Positions 18,184 to 29,936 of a stretch of DNA of 64,000 nucleotides are shown one piece after another. Made by a program: the position numbers and the translations under genes. The stretch comes from Pseudoxanthomonas kaohsiungensis (GTDB lineage: Bacteria; Pseudomonadota; Gammaproteobacteria; Xanthomonadales; Xanthomonadaceae), in assembly GCF_010211765.1 (NCBI RefSeq), contig NZ_PDWO01000004.1:186001-250000 (forward strand), in the 5' to 3' direction. The notes beneath the pieces are model-generated. The model searched no databases. It saw only the letters and a list, made by a program, of their open reading frames with translations, and was not told where the DNA came from. Positions within the stretch are counted from its first letter, which is position 1. The number at the start of each line of letters is the position of its first letter.

Positions 18184-18794
18184 GCCTGTCGGCGAGACTC
18201 CGGCTGCCGGTCGCGCTGGCGGCGATCGCCAGCGTCGTCATCGCCGCGCTGCTGGCGGGCATGGCCACCGAGGGCTACTCGCAGCTGCGCCATCCGCTGG
18301 GCTGGCTGGGCGCCCGGCAGCTGGGCGTGCCCGGCACGCTGTTCGGGCTGTTCGCGTTCGTGCTGCCTGGCTTGGGCGGCGCCTGGCTGGCGCTGGAGCT
18401 CCGGGGACGCCTGCCCGCCGCGGCCGGCTGGGCGGCACGGATCGGCACGCAGCTCGCCTTGCTGGCGGCATTGGGTTTCGCCGCGCAGGGGGTGCTGCCG
18501 CTGGACCTGGAGGCGGTCGACGAAGGCGCCAGCCGCCTGCATGCCACCGCCTGGCTCCTTTGGGCGCTGGCGTTCCCGCTGGGCGCGCTGTTGCTGGCCG
18601 GCGGCCTGTGGCGGATGGGTGGATGGCGCCGCTTCGCCGCGCTCACCGCGCTGGCCGGCATGCTGGTGGTGGCCGGCGGGTTCCTCGGCAGCGGCTGGAT
18701 CGGCGCCGCCGGCGCGCAGCGCGTGGCGTTCGCCGCATGGCTGGGCTGGGGCGTGCTGGCGGCACTGGCGCCGCTCAACCGTGGCGCAGCTTGA
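18180..18794 (+). CDS. DUF998 family membrane protein
   Basis: A 204-residue protein with about six hydrophobic segments ([18 protein letters not shown] follows the first). It fits DUF998, a family of multi-spanning membrane proteins of unknown function. The ATGA overlap with the XRE gene and the GGAGG at 18169 indicate translational coupling, so the regulator probably controls it. The 3' end overlaps the convergent SemiSWEET gene by 20 nt. Confidence 0.75.
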   Translation: MSLSARLRLPVALAAIASVVIAALLAGMATEGYSQLRHPLGWLGARQLGVPGTLFGLFAFVLPGLGGAWLALELRGRLPAAAGWAARIGTQLALLAALGFAAQGVLPLDLEAVDEGASRLHATAWLLWALAFPLGALLLAGGLWRMGGWRRFAALTALAGMLVVAGGFLGSGWIGAAGAQRVAFAAWLGWGVLAALAPLNRGAA

Positions 18795-19026
18795 GTCCCA
18801 GGATCAGCAGCGCCAGCACCAGGGTGACGACGTTGGAGAAGATCATCGGCCAGGACCCGAGCACGATGCCGTAGGCCAGCCAGAAGCACAGGCCGGCGGT
18901 GAACACCACGTACATGCCCAGCGAGATCCCCTTGGTGTCGCGCGTGCGCAGGGTCTTGAGCGCCTGCGGTACGAACGCGACCGTGGTCAGCGTCGCGGCG
19001 ACATAGCCGACCCATTCACCGCTCAT
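18775..19026 (-). CDS. SemiSWEET-type (MtN3/PQ-loop) sugar transporter
   Basis: An 83-residue, three-helix membrane protein. The PQ motif is P20-Q21 in [18 protein letters not shown], and the hydrophobic segments lie around residues 5–22, 37–55 and 60–79. SemiSWEETs dimerise to make a sugar uniporter. The ATG overlaps the stop of the upstream amidohydrolase gene (4-nt overlap), so the two are translated from one message. Confidence 0.85.
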   Translation of the reverse strand: MSGEWVGYVAATLTTVAFVPQALKTLRTRDTKGISLGMYVVFTAGLCFWLAYGIVLGSWPMIFSNVVTLVLALLILGLKLRHG

Positions 19027-20345
19027 GGCGCACCCGCGGCACCGTTGTCGTCCGGCCGCCGGTAGACGGTGCCGTCCTTCATCACGAAGTCCACCTTCAT
19101 CACCTGCGCGATGTCGGCCAGCGGATCGCCGGGCACGGCGACGATGTCGGCGCGCTTGCCGGCCTCGATCACGCCCTGGTCGTCCACGCCCAGCACCTCG
19201 GCGGCGCGGATCGTCGCGGCCTGCAGCGCGACCGCCGCCGGCATGCCGGCCTCGACCATGTAGATGAACTCGCGCGCGTTGTCGCCGTGCGGGCCGACGC
19301 CCATGTCGGTGCCGAAGCCGATCTTGACCCCGGCCTTGTACGCCCGGGCGAACGTGTCCTGGATCTGCGCGCCGATCCGCGCCGCCTTCGGTCGCACGAC
19401 GTCGGGGAAGTAGCCGTCGATCCTGGCCTTGTCGGCGACGAAACGGCCGGCGTAGATGGTCGGCACGTACCAGGTGCCGCGCTGCTTCATCAGCCGCACC
19501 ACCTCGTCGTCCATGTAGGTGCCGTGCTCGATGCTGGTCACGCCCGCCAGCACCGCGCGCTTCATGCCCTCGGTGCCGTGCGCGTGGGCGGCCACCCGGT
19601 AGCCGTAGTCGCGGGCGGTGTCGACCACCGCCTTGACCTCGTCGACGGTGAACTGCGGCGCGTCGCCGGACTTCGCGTACGAGAGCACGCCACCGGTGGC
19701 GGTGATCTTGATCACGTCGCTGCCTTCCTTGTAGCGCTGGCGCACCGCCTGGCGGGCGTCGTCGATCGAATTGATCACGCCTTCGGTCGGGCCGGGCGGG
19801 CCGAGCAGGTGGGACAGGGTGGAGTTGTAGCCGTTGGTGGGGTCGGCATGGCCGCCAGTGGTGGCGATCGACTTGCCGGCAGCGAAGATGCGTGGGCCGC
19901 GCACCCGGCCCTGGTTCACCGCGTCGCGCAGGTGCGGGGCGACTTCGCCGCCCAGGTCGCGCACGCTGGTGAAGCCGGCCAGCAGGGTCTTCTCGGCGTA
20001 GCCGACGCTGCGCAAGGCGTAGTCGACCGGGTCCAGGCGGAACCCCTCCGAATAGCTCTGCGGGCTGGACTGGTCCTCCAGGTGCACGTGCAGGTCGGTC
20101 CAGCCGGGCATGCAGGTGTGGCCGCGCAGGTCGACCGCGCCACGGCTGGACGTGGCGGGGATGCCGGCGGCGAGCGCCGCGATCCGGCCGTCGCGCACGC
20201 TCACCGTGTGCGGACCCGCCAGCCGCCCGCTGCGCGCGTCGAACAGCTGGCCGCAATGCAGTTCAGTGCTGGCCGGCGGCGGCGTGGACTGGGCGAGGGC
20301 GGAGCAGGGGGCAAGCAGGGCGAGCGGCAGCAGCAGGGCGCGCAT
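19023..20345 (-). CDS. Secreted metal-dependent amidohydrolase (prolidase-like)
   Basis: A 440-residue protein with a signal peptide ([16 protein letters not shown]). It belongs to the amidohydrolase superfamily, imidazolonepropionase/Xaa-Pro dipeptidase-like branch: WTDLHVHLE (HxH), [13 protein letters not shown] with the likely carboxylated lysine, AAHAHG, SIEHGTY and GFGTDMGVG. Related secreted enzymes hydrolyse dipeptides with C-terminal Pro or basic residues. The substrate cannot be fixed from sequence. GGAG lies about 10 nt before the ATG. Coupled to the SemiSWEET gene. Confidence 0.88.
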   Translation of the reverse strand: MRALLLPLALLAPCSALAQSTPPPASTELHCGQLFDARSGRLAGPHTVSVRDGRIAALAAGIPATSSRGAVDLRGHTCMPGWTDLHVHLEDQSSPQSYSEGFRLDPVDYALRSVGYAEKTLLAGFTSVRDLGGEVAPHLRDAVNQGRVRGPRIFAAGKSIATTGGHADPTNGYNSTLSHLLGPPGPTEGVINSIDDARQAVRQRYKEGSDVIKITATGGVLSYAKSGDAPQFTVDEVKAVVDTARDYGYRVAAHAHGTEGMKRAVLAGVTSIEHGTYMDDEVVRLMKQRGTWYVPTIYAGRFVADKARIDGYFPDVVRPKAARIGAQIQDTFARAYKAGVKIGFGTDMGVGPHGDNAREFIYMVEAGMPAAVALQAATIRAAEVLGVDDQGVIEAGKRADIVAVPGDPLADIAQVMKVDFVMKDGTVYRRPDDNGAAGAP

Positions 20346-20378
20346 TCGATGGGTCTCCGGAAGATGAATCGATGGTAG

Positions 20379-23633
<3,255 letters not shown>

Positions 23634-23688
23634 TACGGCAGGCTGGGGCCTGTTGCCGCTCCCTGCCGGCTCGTCCAGACTTGCGCCC

Positions 23689-24405
23689 ATGATCCGACCC
23701 GCCTTGTCCGTCTTCCTCGTTGTGGCCTTGGCCGGCTGCGGCTTCCACCTGCGCGACAAGTTGGCGCTGCCGGAGGACACGCCACCGGTGCAGGTGGTTT
23801 CGACCACGCCGTACAGCGAACTCGTGACCATCCTCGAGCGCAACCTGCGCAATGCCGGCGCCACCGTCGCGCCGCGCGAGCCGGCCAGACCGACCGGCGC
23901 CGTGCCGGCCTCGACCACGCCTGCGCCGAAGATGGCGCGGCTGGACGTGCTGTCCGAACGCTGGGGTGACCTGCCGATCGCTATCGACGAGCAGGGCCGC
24001 GCCCAGGAGTTCAGCCTGCGCTACGCCACCATCTTCACCTTCCGCCTGGCCGATGGCACGGTCCTGGTGCCGCAGCAGGTGGTGGAGCTGTCGCGCGACT
24101 ACGTGTCGCCGCCGGAGGATGCCACCGGCACCAGCACCGAGCGCGAGATCCTGGCCGACGAGCTGCGTCGCGAGATGGCCGCGTCGATCATGCGCCGCAT
24201 CGACAGCGTGGTCCGCGCCAACCTGGCCCGCGAGGCCGCCGCGGCGGCCGAGCCCGGCGATGACGCATCGCCCGTGGTGGAGCCCGCATCTGCGCCGGGC
24301 GCATCCCCGGCCATGCCGTCGCTGCCGGAGGCACCGCCGGCAGATGCGGACGTGGATGCGGATGCGGAGCCGGCGCCCGCGGCCGCGCCGACGTCCACGC
24401 CGTGA
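23689..24405 (+). CDS. lptE: LPS-assembly lipoprotein LptE
   Basis: A 238-residue outer-membrane lipoprotein. The lipobox is LAGC with lipidated C17, followed by GFHLRDK, the classic LptE/RlpB start. The core (VSTTPYSELVTILERNLRNAG; AQEFSLRYATIFTFRLADG) ends in RREMAASIMRRIDSV. An added C-terminal tail of about 60 residues is rich in Ala, Pro, Glu and Asp, longer than the E. coli protein. LptE plugs LptD to insert LPS in the outer membrane. Downstream order with holA and nadD is conserved. A CAGACT 7 nt before the ATG gives a possible leaderless start. Confidence 0.93.
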   Translation: MIRPALSVFLVVALAGCGFHLRDKLALPEDTPPVQVVSTTPYSELVTILERNLRNAGATVAPREPARPTGAVPASTTPAPKMARLDVLSERWGDLPIAIDEQGRAQEFSLRYATIFTFRLADGTVLVPQQVVELSRDYVSPPEDATGTSTEREILADELRREMAASIMRRIDSVVRANLAREAAAAAEPGDDASPVVEPASAPGASPAMPSLPEAPPADADVDADAEPAPAAAPTSTP

Positions 24406-24418
24406 GGGGCGTGCGCTG

Positions 24419-25462
24419 ATGGAACTGCGGCCCGACCAGCTGGCCGCCCAGGCCGCCGGCCAGCCGCTGCGGCCGGTCTACCTGGTCGCCGGATCGGAAA
24501 CGCTGCTCGTCCTGGAGGCGGCCGATGCGATCCGCGCGCGCGCGCGCAGCGAAGGCATCGAGCGCGAAGTCTTCGACGCCGACGGCCGCGAGCCGGACTG
24601 GGACGCGCTGTCGGCCAGTTTCAACGCCCCGAGCCTGTTCAGCAGCCGCCGCCTGATCGAACTGCGCCTGCCATCGGGCAAGCCGGGCAAGGCCGGCGCC
24701 GAGGTGATCGGCGAGTTCTGCGCCGATCCGCCCGGCGATGTCACGCTCCTGATCGTCGCCGGCGACTGGAGCAAGGCCCACCACGGCAAGTGGGTCGACG
24801 CGGTGTCGCGCGTGGGCGTGGTCTCGGTCGCCTGGCCGGTCAAGCCGCACGAACTGCCGGGCTGGATCGACCGGCGCCTGCGCGAGCGCGGCCTGCGTGC
24901 AGCGCCCGACGCGGTGCAGGGACTGGCCGAACGCGTGGAGGGCAACCTGCTTGCCGCCGCGCAGGAAATCGACAAGCTGGCGCTGCTGGCGCCGGAAGGC
25001 ATCCTGGACCTGGAGCGGATGCAGTCGCTGGTGGCCGACGCGGCGCGCTACGACGTGTTCCGCCTGCTCGAATCCGCCCTGTCCGGGCAGCCGGCGCAGG
25101 TGCGGCGCATGCTCGCCGGCCTGCGTGCCGAAGGCGAGCAGGTCGCCGGCCTGATGCCGATGGTGATCCGCGAGCTGCTGCGCGCCGCCACGCTGGCACG
25201 GGCGCAGGCGCGCGGCGCCAACCTGGCCGCGGAAATGAAGTCGCAAGGCCTGTGGGAGTCCCGCCAGGCGCCGTTCAAGCGCGCCTTGCAGCGCCACGCC
25301 ACGCCGCTGCGCTGGAACCGCTTCGCCGCCTACGCCTCGCGCATCGATCGCGCCGCCAAGGGGCGCGGCGCCGGCGAGCCCTGGCAGTTGCTGGAACGGC
25401 TGTTGCTGGCCATCGCCGAGCAGGCGCCGGCCACGCGGCTGCTGGCCGGCGCCGGTCGCTGA
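24419..25462 (+). CDS. holA: DNA polymerase III subunit delta
   Basis: A 347-residue clamp-loader subunit that opens the beta clamp. Typical features: RPVYLVAGSETLLVLEAADAIR at the N-terminus, SLFSSRRLIELRLPSGK, the TLLIVAGDWSK strand and a C-terminal helical collar domain (DAARYDVFRLLESALSGQ). The start ATG lies 13 nt after the lptE stop. The homologous open frame extends upstream within lptE but without similarity, so the start is secure. Confidence 0.95.
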   Translation: MELRPDQLAAQAAGQPLRPVYLVAGSETLLVLEAADAIRARARSEGIEREVFDADGREPDWDALSASFNAPSLFSSRRLIELRLPSGKPGKAGAEVIGEFCADPPGDVTLLIVAGDWSKAHHGKWVDAVSRVGVVSVAWPVKPHELPGWIDRRLRERGLRAAPDAVQGLAERVEGNLLAAAQEIDKLALLAPEGILDLERMQSLVADAARYDVFRLLESALSGQPAQVRRMLAGLRAEGEQVAGLMPMVIRELLRAATLARAQARGANLAAEMKSQGLWESRQAPFKRALQRHATPLRWNRFAAYASRIDRAAKGRGAGEPWQLLERLLLAIAEQAPATRLLAGAGR

Positions 25463-25479
25463 GCGGGCGCTGTCCTGTC

Positions 25480-26121
25480 GTGCTGGCGATCTGGTACGGC
25501 GGCACCTTCGATCCGGTGCACAACGGCCACCTGGCCATCGCCCGCGCCGCGGCCGATACCTTCGGCGTGCCGGTGACGCTGGTGCCGGCCGCCGATCCGC
25601 CGCACCGGACCGCGCCCGGTGCCGATGCCGCGCAGCGGGCGCACATGCTCGACCTGGCCGTGGCGGGCGACCGTCGCCTGCGCGTGGACCGGCGCGAACT
25701 CCAACGCCCCGGCCCTTCGTGGACGGTGGACACCCTGCGCGAACTGCGTGCGGAGCGCGGCGCGGCGGCGCCGCTGGCCTTGCTGGTGGGCGCCGACAGT
25801 TTCCGCTCGCTGCCGACCTGGAAGCACTGGCGGCAGTTGCCCGAACTGGCCCATTTCATCGTGGCCGGCCGCGACTCGGACGGGGACGCGCCGCTGTCGA
25901 GCGACCTGGCGGGCGAAGTCGAGGGCCGCTGGACCGACGATCCGGCCGAGCTGGCCACCCGCCCCGCCGGTCGCGTGTATGCCCTGCGGCAGCCGTTGCG
26001 CGCCGAATCGGCCACCGCGGTGCGCCGGGCCATCGCCGAAGGCGACCCGGCCTGGCCGGACCAGGTGCCGCCGGAGGTGGAGGCCTGGATCCGGACCGAG
26101 GGCCTGTATCGGCGCCCATGA
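25480..26121 (+). CDS. nadD: Nicotinate-nucleotide adenylyltransferase
   Basis: A 213-residue enzyme that adenylates nicotinate mononucleotide to deamido-NAD. The nucleotidyltransferase signature is YGGTFDPVHNGHLAIAR (residues 6–22), and PSWTVDTLRELR and the ESATAVRRAIAEG block (SxTxxR) are present. A GTG start 18 nt after holA gives VLAIWYGGTFDP, aligning with family starts; there is no nearer ATG. Confidence 0.95.
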   Translation: MLAIWYGGTFDPVHNGHLAIARAAADTFGVPVTLVPAADPPHRTAPGADAAQRAHMLDLAVAGDRRLRVDRRELQRPGPSWTVDTLRELRAERGAAAPLALLVGADSFRSLPTWKHWRQLPELAHFIVAGRDSDGDAPLSSDLAGEVEGRWTDDPAELATRPAGRVYALRQPLRAESATAVRRAIAEGDPAWPDQVPPEVEAWIRTEGLYRRP

Positions 26122-26145
26122 ACACGGCCCGCTCACCCGGGCCGG

Positions 26146-26151
26146 TATAAT
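26146..26151 (+). promoter_or_regulatory. Perfect –10 box (TATAAT) for rsfS
   Basis: A consensus TATAAT in GC-rich DNA, ending 6 nt before the GTG at 26158. The predicted transcription start coincides with that GTG. It lies inside the nadD–rsfS gap, so rsfS has its own promoter despite following nadD closely. Confidence 0.55.
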
Positions 26152-26157
26152 CGCCGC

Positions 26158-26589
26158 GTGTCCCGCCCCCGCCGTTCCGCAGAGTCCTCCTTGAGCAACC
26201 AAGCCCACGTCATCAAGACCCGCCTTCCCGAACCGCCGCCGCCCGTCGATGTCCTGCTGGCGAACGTGCGCGCCGCGGTGGAGGAGATCAAGGCCAAGGA
26301 TGTCGTCGAGATCGACGTGCGCGGCAAGACCAGCGTCGCCGACCACCTGGTGATCGTCTCGGGCACCTCCACCCGGCACGTGAAGTCGATCGCCGACGAG
26401 GTGATCAAGTTCGCCAAGAAGCTCGGCGCGATGCCGCTGGGCGTGGAAGGCGAGCGCGAGGCCGAATGGGTGCTGGTCGACCTGGGCGACGTGATCGTCC
26501 ACGTGATGCTGCCGCGCGTGCGCGAGTTCTACGCGCTGGAGCGGCTGTGGACGGTGGGCGACGAGCCGGAAGAAGCTGGCCCGGCCTGA
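26158..26589 (+). CDS. rsfS: Ribosomal silencing factor RsfS
   Basis: A 143-residue member of the RsfS/YbeB/Iojap family, which binds ribosomal protein L14 and blocks subunit joining in starvation. The core runs VRAAVEEIKAKDVVEIDVRGKTSVADHLVIVSGTS through GEREAEWVLVDLGDVIVHVM. The GTG at 26158 is taken as start because it coincides with the predicted transcription start; an in-frame TTG at 26191 (LSNQAHVIKTR) is the alternative, and neither has a Shine-Dalgarno. In related genomes rlmH normally follows directly; here a GH43 gene on the other strand intervenes. Confidence 0.92.
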   Translation: MSRPRRSAESSLSNQAHVIKTRLPEPPPPVDVLLANVRAAVEEIKAKDVVEIDVRGKTSVADHLVIVSGTSTRHVKSIADEVIKFAKKLGAMPLGVEGEREAEWVLVDLGDVIVHVMLPRVREFYALERLWTVGDEPEEAGPA

Positions 26590-26598
26590 CGCTCTTCG

Positions 26599-26617
26599 GT
26601 AGGAGCCCGGCGCCTAC
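26599..26617. repeat. Short GTAGG/CCTAC palindrome ending two genes
   Basis: GTAGGAGCCCGGCGCCTAC, with REP-like GTAGGAGC head and inverted CCTAC end. On the minus strand its GTAGG supplies the TAG stop codon of the GH43 gene (26614–26616). Only ten bases separate it from the rsfS stop. Confidence 0.55.
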
Positions 26618-28377
26618 AACGGCGATTCCCGCCGCGCGGCATGCAGGCCGAACACCGCGCCGGTGAAGCCGCCGGCCACCGCCGTGCTGAGCAGGGTGCC
26701 ATCCAGGCGGCCTGCGAGCGACTGCCATTGCCCCTGCCGGGTGGCGTACTCGAAGTCGTACTCCGCTCCGCGCGCACGGATGCGCAGGTACAGCGGCTGA
26801 CCGGCGGCGGCCGCCGGCAACGGCACCGAGGCCAGCCGCGTGCCCGTCCGCGCTTCGTCATTGCGGCGGCCGTCGCGGCGGTCCAGCACCACCCTCGGCG
26901 CGCCGTTCTCGCGGGTCACGGCCAGCAGGTACCAGAAGTCCTCGTTCTGGAACGCGGCCAGGCCGGCGATGTCGCCGTCGCGCCGTGGCGCGAAGCGGAC
27001 CACGGTGGAGGCGAGCGCGTCCTGGTGCTGCTGCCGGCGCGCGAGGAACGAGGGATTGTCGCGCTTGCCCAGGCCCACCGCGCGGGCCTGCAGGTGCAGG
27101 GCCTGGCCGTCGAGCCGGTACCACCGCTGCCGCGGGTTGCGCACCGTGATCCACTCCAGCGGCAGCTGCCGGCCTTCGAAGCCGACGCGGACCGCGAAGC
27201 TGCCGCTGGTGGGCACCGGCGCGCTGCCCGCCGGCAGCGCCGGCGCGTCCAGCACCCAGGGAATCCGTTCACCGGGCGCGGTGATCCGCGGCCAGCCGTC
27301 CTCCCATCGCACCGGCATCAGGAAGGTTTCGCGTCCGGTGTTGACGAAGTGACCGGTGTTCGGCGGATACGGGCGGTTGCCGAGGAACACCGCCCACCAG
27401 TCGCCGTCCTGGGTCTGCACGAAGTCGGCATGCCCGGCCGAAGTGACCGGCAGCGGGCGATCGCGCGGCAGGTCGCGCTGGGTCAGGACCGGGTTGTCGG
27501 ACCACGCCTCGTAGGGTCCGGTCACCTCGCGGCTGCGCAGGACCACCTGCTGGTGCATCTCGCCGGTGCCGCCCTCGGCGGCGGTCAGGTAATACCAGCC
27601 GTCCTTCTTGAACAGGTGCGGGCCTTCGACGTACTCCGGCTTCTGCGCGGGCACCACGCCGCCGTCGAGCAACACCCGGCGCGGGCCGATCGTGCGCAGC
27701 GCCTTGGCGTCGAACTCCTGCAGCCAGATCGCGCGGTGGCCGGGATAGCGTTCCTGGCCGCCCTCGGGCAGGTCGTTGTTGACGATCCACGCGCGGCCGT
27801 CGTCGTCGAAGAACAGCGACGGGTCGATGCCGCCGGCCAGGTCCGGCAGCCAGGCCGGGTCCGACCACGGCCCTGCCGGATCGCGCGCGGTCAGCACGAA
27901 GTTGCCGCCGCACGCCGGGAAGCAGGTGTTGGTGATGTAGAAGAGGCCGTCGTGGTACTCGATCGCGGGTGCGAACACGCCGTTGACCAGGTCGTGCCTG
28001 CCGAAGTCGAGCTGGTCGGCGCGGTCGATGGCATTGCCGATCTGGGTCCAGTTCACCAGGTCGCGGCTGTGGAACACGGGGATCCCCGGGAACCAGCCGA
28101 AGGTGGAGTTCACGAGGTAGTAGTCGGCGCCGACGCGGACCACGCTCGGATCGGGATAGAAGCCCTTCAGCACCGGATTGCGGAACTGGCCCGGGCCCGG
28201 TGCGTAACGGGCGTCGGCCGGGTCGCTGCCTTCGTACTCGAACCAGTCGAACGAGGCCTCCAGCGGCGCGTCGTGCCCGTCGCCGGCGGAAGCGTGCGCC
28301 GGCGCGGCCGCGGCCGTCGTGGAAGCCAGCAGCAGCGCGGCGATGCCGGCCTGCAAGGCGTGACCGATCCGGCCCAT
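26614..28377 (-). CDS. Secreted GH43 beta-xylosidase/arabinofuranosidase-like
   Basis: A 587-residue glycoside hydrolase with signal peptide (ALQAGIAALLLASTTAAAAPAHA). The five-bladed propeller carries the GH43 acids: D in FYPDPSVVRVG, D in GGIDPSLFFDDDG and E in YVEGPHLFKKDGWYYLT. A C-terminal beta-sandwich (about residues 400–587) follows, as in two-domain GH43 xylosidases. Likely substrates are xylo- or arabino-oligosaccharides. A strong GGAGGGAG ribosome-binding site decides the ATG at 28377. No other xylan genes are adjacent. It splits the usual rsfS–rlmH pair on the opposite strand, which suggests insertion. Confidence 0.9.
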   Translation of the reverse strand: MGRIGHALQAGIAALLLASTTAAAAPAHASAGDGHDAPLEASFDWFEYEGSDPADARYAPGPGQFRNPVLKGFYPDPSVVRVGADYYLVNSTFGWFPGIPVFHSRDLVNWTQIGNAIDRADQLDFGRHDLVNGVFAPAIEYHDGLFYITNTCFPACGGNFVLTARDPAGPWSDPAWLPDLAGGIDPSLFFDDDGRAWIVNNDLPEGGQERYPGHRAIWLQEFDAKALRTIGPRRVLLDGGVVPAQKPEYVEGPHLFKKDGWYYLTAAEGGTGEMHQQVVLRSREVTGPYEAWSDNPVLTQRDLPRDRPLPVTSAGHADFVQTQDGDWWAVFLGNRPYPPNTGHFVNTGRETFLMPVRWEDGWPRITAPGERIPWVLDAPALPAGSAPVPTSGSFAVRVGFEGRQLPLEWITVRNPRQRWYRLDGQALHLQARAVGLGKRDNPSFLARRQQHQDALASTVVRFAPRRDGDIAGLAAFQNEDFWYLLAVTRENGAPRVVLDRRDGRRNDEARTGTRLASVPLPAAAAGQPLYLRIRARGAEYDFEYATRQGQWQSLAGRLDGTLLSTAVAGGFTGAVFGLHAARRESPL

Positions 28378-28481
28378 GCGTACTCCCTCCATGACGCCCG
28401 CACGATGCGGGGCGCGGCGGAACGTAGCACGCGCATGCCGCGGCATATCAGCGCTCACGCCGCGGAATAACTCGCCGGCGA

Positions 28482-28487
28482 TATCAT
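28482..28487 (+). promoter_or_regulatory. Putative –10 box for leaderless rlmH
   Basis: TATCAT, five of six consensus matches, ending 7 nt before the ATG at 28495. There is no Shine-Dalgarno. An in-frame ATG at 28486 overlaps the hexamer and is therefore not favoured. Confidence 0.45.
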
Positions 28488-28494
28488 GGCGGCC

Positions 28495-28965
28495 ATGAAG
28501 GCACGACTGATCGCCACCGGCGAACGCGCTCCGTCCTGGGTGGCCGAAGGCTTCGGCGAATACCGCAAGCGGCTCTCGCACTGGCTGCCGCTGGAACTGG
28601 TCGAGGTCGAGCCGGGCCTGCGCGGCAAGGGACGCGACCCCCAGCGCGCGATCGAGGACGAGGGCAGGCGCGTGCTCGCCGCCTTGCCGAAGAACGCGCA
28701 CGTGGTCGCGCTCGACGTGCCCGGCCGCGCCTGGTCCTCGGAGCAGCTGGCCCAGCGCATGGAACACTGGCGCCAGCAGGGCCGCGACCTGGCGTTCCTG
28801 GTCGGCGGCCCCGAAGGCCACGCGCCGGATGTGCTCGCCGCCGCTTCCGAATCCTGGTCGCTCGGCCCGCTGACGCTGCCGCACATGCTGGTGCGCCTGC
28901 TGGTGGCCGAGCAGCTGTACCGCGCCGCCGCGCTGCTGGCCAACCATCCCTACCACCGCGCCTGA
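28495..28965 (+). CDS. rlmH: 23S rRNA pseudouridine-1915 N3-methyltransferase
   Basis: A 156-residue SPOUT methyltransferase acting on helix 69 of assembled 70S ribosomes. The hallmark SAM-knot motifs are LAFLVGGPEGHAPDV and SLGPLTLPHMLVRLLVAEQLYRA, ending NHPYHRA. The start gives MKARLIATGERAPSWV, aligning with E. coli RlmH. Confidence 0.96.
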   Translation: MKARLIATGERAPSWVAEGFGEYRKRLSHWLPLELVEVEPGLRGKGRDPQRAIEDEGRRVLAALPKNAHVVALDVPGRAWSSEQLAQRMEHWRQQGRDLAFLVGGPEGHAPDVLAAASESWSLGPLTLPHMLVRLLVAEQLYRAAALLANHPYHRA

Positions 28966-28980
28966 CGGCGCTGGCTCGAT

Positions 28981-29001
28981 GCCCGGGCGACGCGCCCGGG
29001 C
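28981..29001. terminator. Hairpin between convergent rlmH and tonB-like gene
   Basis: A 9-bp perfect stem GCCCGGGCG/CGCCCGGGC with ACG loop in the 42-nt gap between convergent stops. No clear T-run follows on either strand, so it is a weak or bidirectional terminator at best. Confidence 0.45.
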
Positions 29002-29007
29002 GCGACT

Positions 29008-29664
29008 TCATTGCAGGCTGAAGTCGATCGGCACCAGCCCCCAGGCCTGCACCGGCCGGCCGTCGTGCATCGCCGGCTCGAAGCGCCAGCGCTGCTGCAC
29101 GTGCCGCACCGCCTCGCGGTCCAGCGAGCGATGCCCGCTGCTGCGGTCGACCACTACCTGCAGCGGCCGGCCGTCGACATCGACCAGCACGCGCAGCAGC
29201 ACCGTGCCTTCGGCGCCGCTGGCGATCGCATCGCGCGGATAGCGCGGCGGCGGGGCGACCGCATAGCGCAGCTGCGTGCCCTGCAGCGGGCCGCCGATGT
29301 CGGGCGCCACGACGTCGGCCGGACCGGCGAGGTCGGCGGGCGGGTCGGCCTGCAACGTGCCCTGGTCGACCACCGCCGGTGTCGTCACCGCTGCGGTGCG
29401 CTGCACGGGCGTCGTTGTGCGCGGAGGGACGACGTCGGGTTTCGGCGCGACGGGCTGCGGCGGCAACGGGGTGACCGGAACGACCTGCCGCACTTCCCAG
29501 CGGGTAGGCGCAGGTTCCGGGTCCTTGCCCAGCGGAGGTGTCTGGCTCAACGGCAACAGCAGTACCAGCAGCGCCAGGACATGCACGGCCATCGCGAAGC
29601 TGATGGCGAGGATGCGCGAGGGGTCCAGGCGGGGGGAGACATCGGACGGCAGCGTGCGAACCAT
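29008..29664 (-). CDS. Energy-transducing TonB-family protein
   Basis: A 218-residue protein. A short basic N-terminus is followed by one membrane segment (about residues 19–41), a Pro-rich periplasmic stretch with PPQPVAPKPDVVPP-type sequence, and a TonB C-terminal domain (PPPRYPRDAIASGAEGTVLL; QQRWRFEPAMHDGRPV). It would couple the proton-motive force to TonB receptors, although no exbB/exbD genes are adjacent. GGAGG precedes the ATG. It might serve the ZnuD-like receptor, but the separation gives no direct evidence. Confidence 0.88.
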   Translation of the reverse strand: MVRTLPSDVSPRLDPSRILAISFAMAVHVLALLVLLLPLSQTPPLGKDPEPAPTRWEVRQVVPVTPLPPQPVAPKPDVVPPRTTTPVQRTAAVTTPAVVDQGTLQADPPADLAGPADVVAPDIGGPLQGTQLRYAVAPPPRYPRDAIASGAEGTVLLRVLVDVDGRPLQVVVDRSSGHRSLDREAVRHVQQRWRFEPAMHDGRPVQAWGLVPIDFSLQ

Positions 29665-29884
29665 GATCCACCTCCATTGCGGGAATGACGGGAGGAACAA
29701 CGCACGGACAGGGCGGCCGGGGTTGGCCGCGATGGCCGGTTCCAGACTGCGCCCGCCCCCGCGGTGATGGCAATCCCCTGCCAGGCGGCCTGGACGAAAG
29801 GCGTACAGGTTGGCCAGCCGGCCGCGCCGGCATGCCGGCGCAGCGTTGGCGAAGCCAGCGGAATCGGACCCGAACCGTTCCGCC

Positions 29885-29918
29885 AAAAAGCGAAGCCCGG
29901 CCGGAGCCGGGCTTCGCC
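29885..29918 (-). terminator. Rho-independent terminator of the SIMPL gene
   Basis: On the minus strand a 12-bp stem (GCGAAGCCCGGC and its complement) with a 4-nt loop, followed by TTTTT. It lies 19 nt after the SIMPL-domain gene stop, separating it from the tonB-like gene. The rest of the 272-nt gap to the tonB-like gene shows no other feature. Confidence 0.85.
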
Positions 29919-29936
29919 TGCCGCGTGCCGGTGGCC

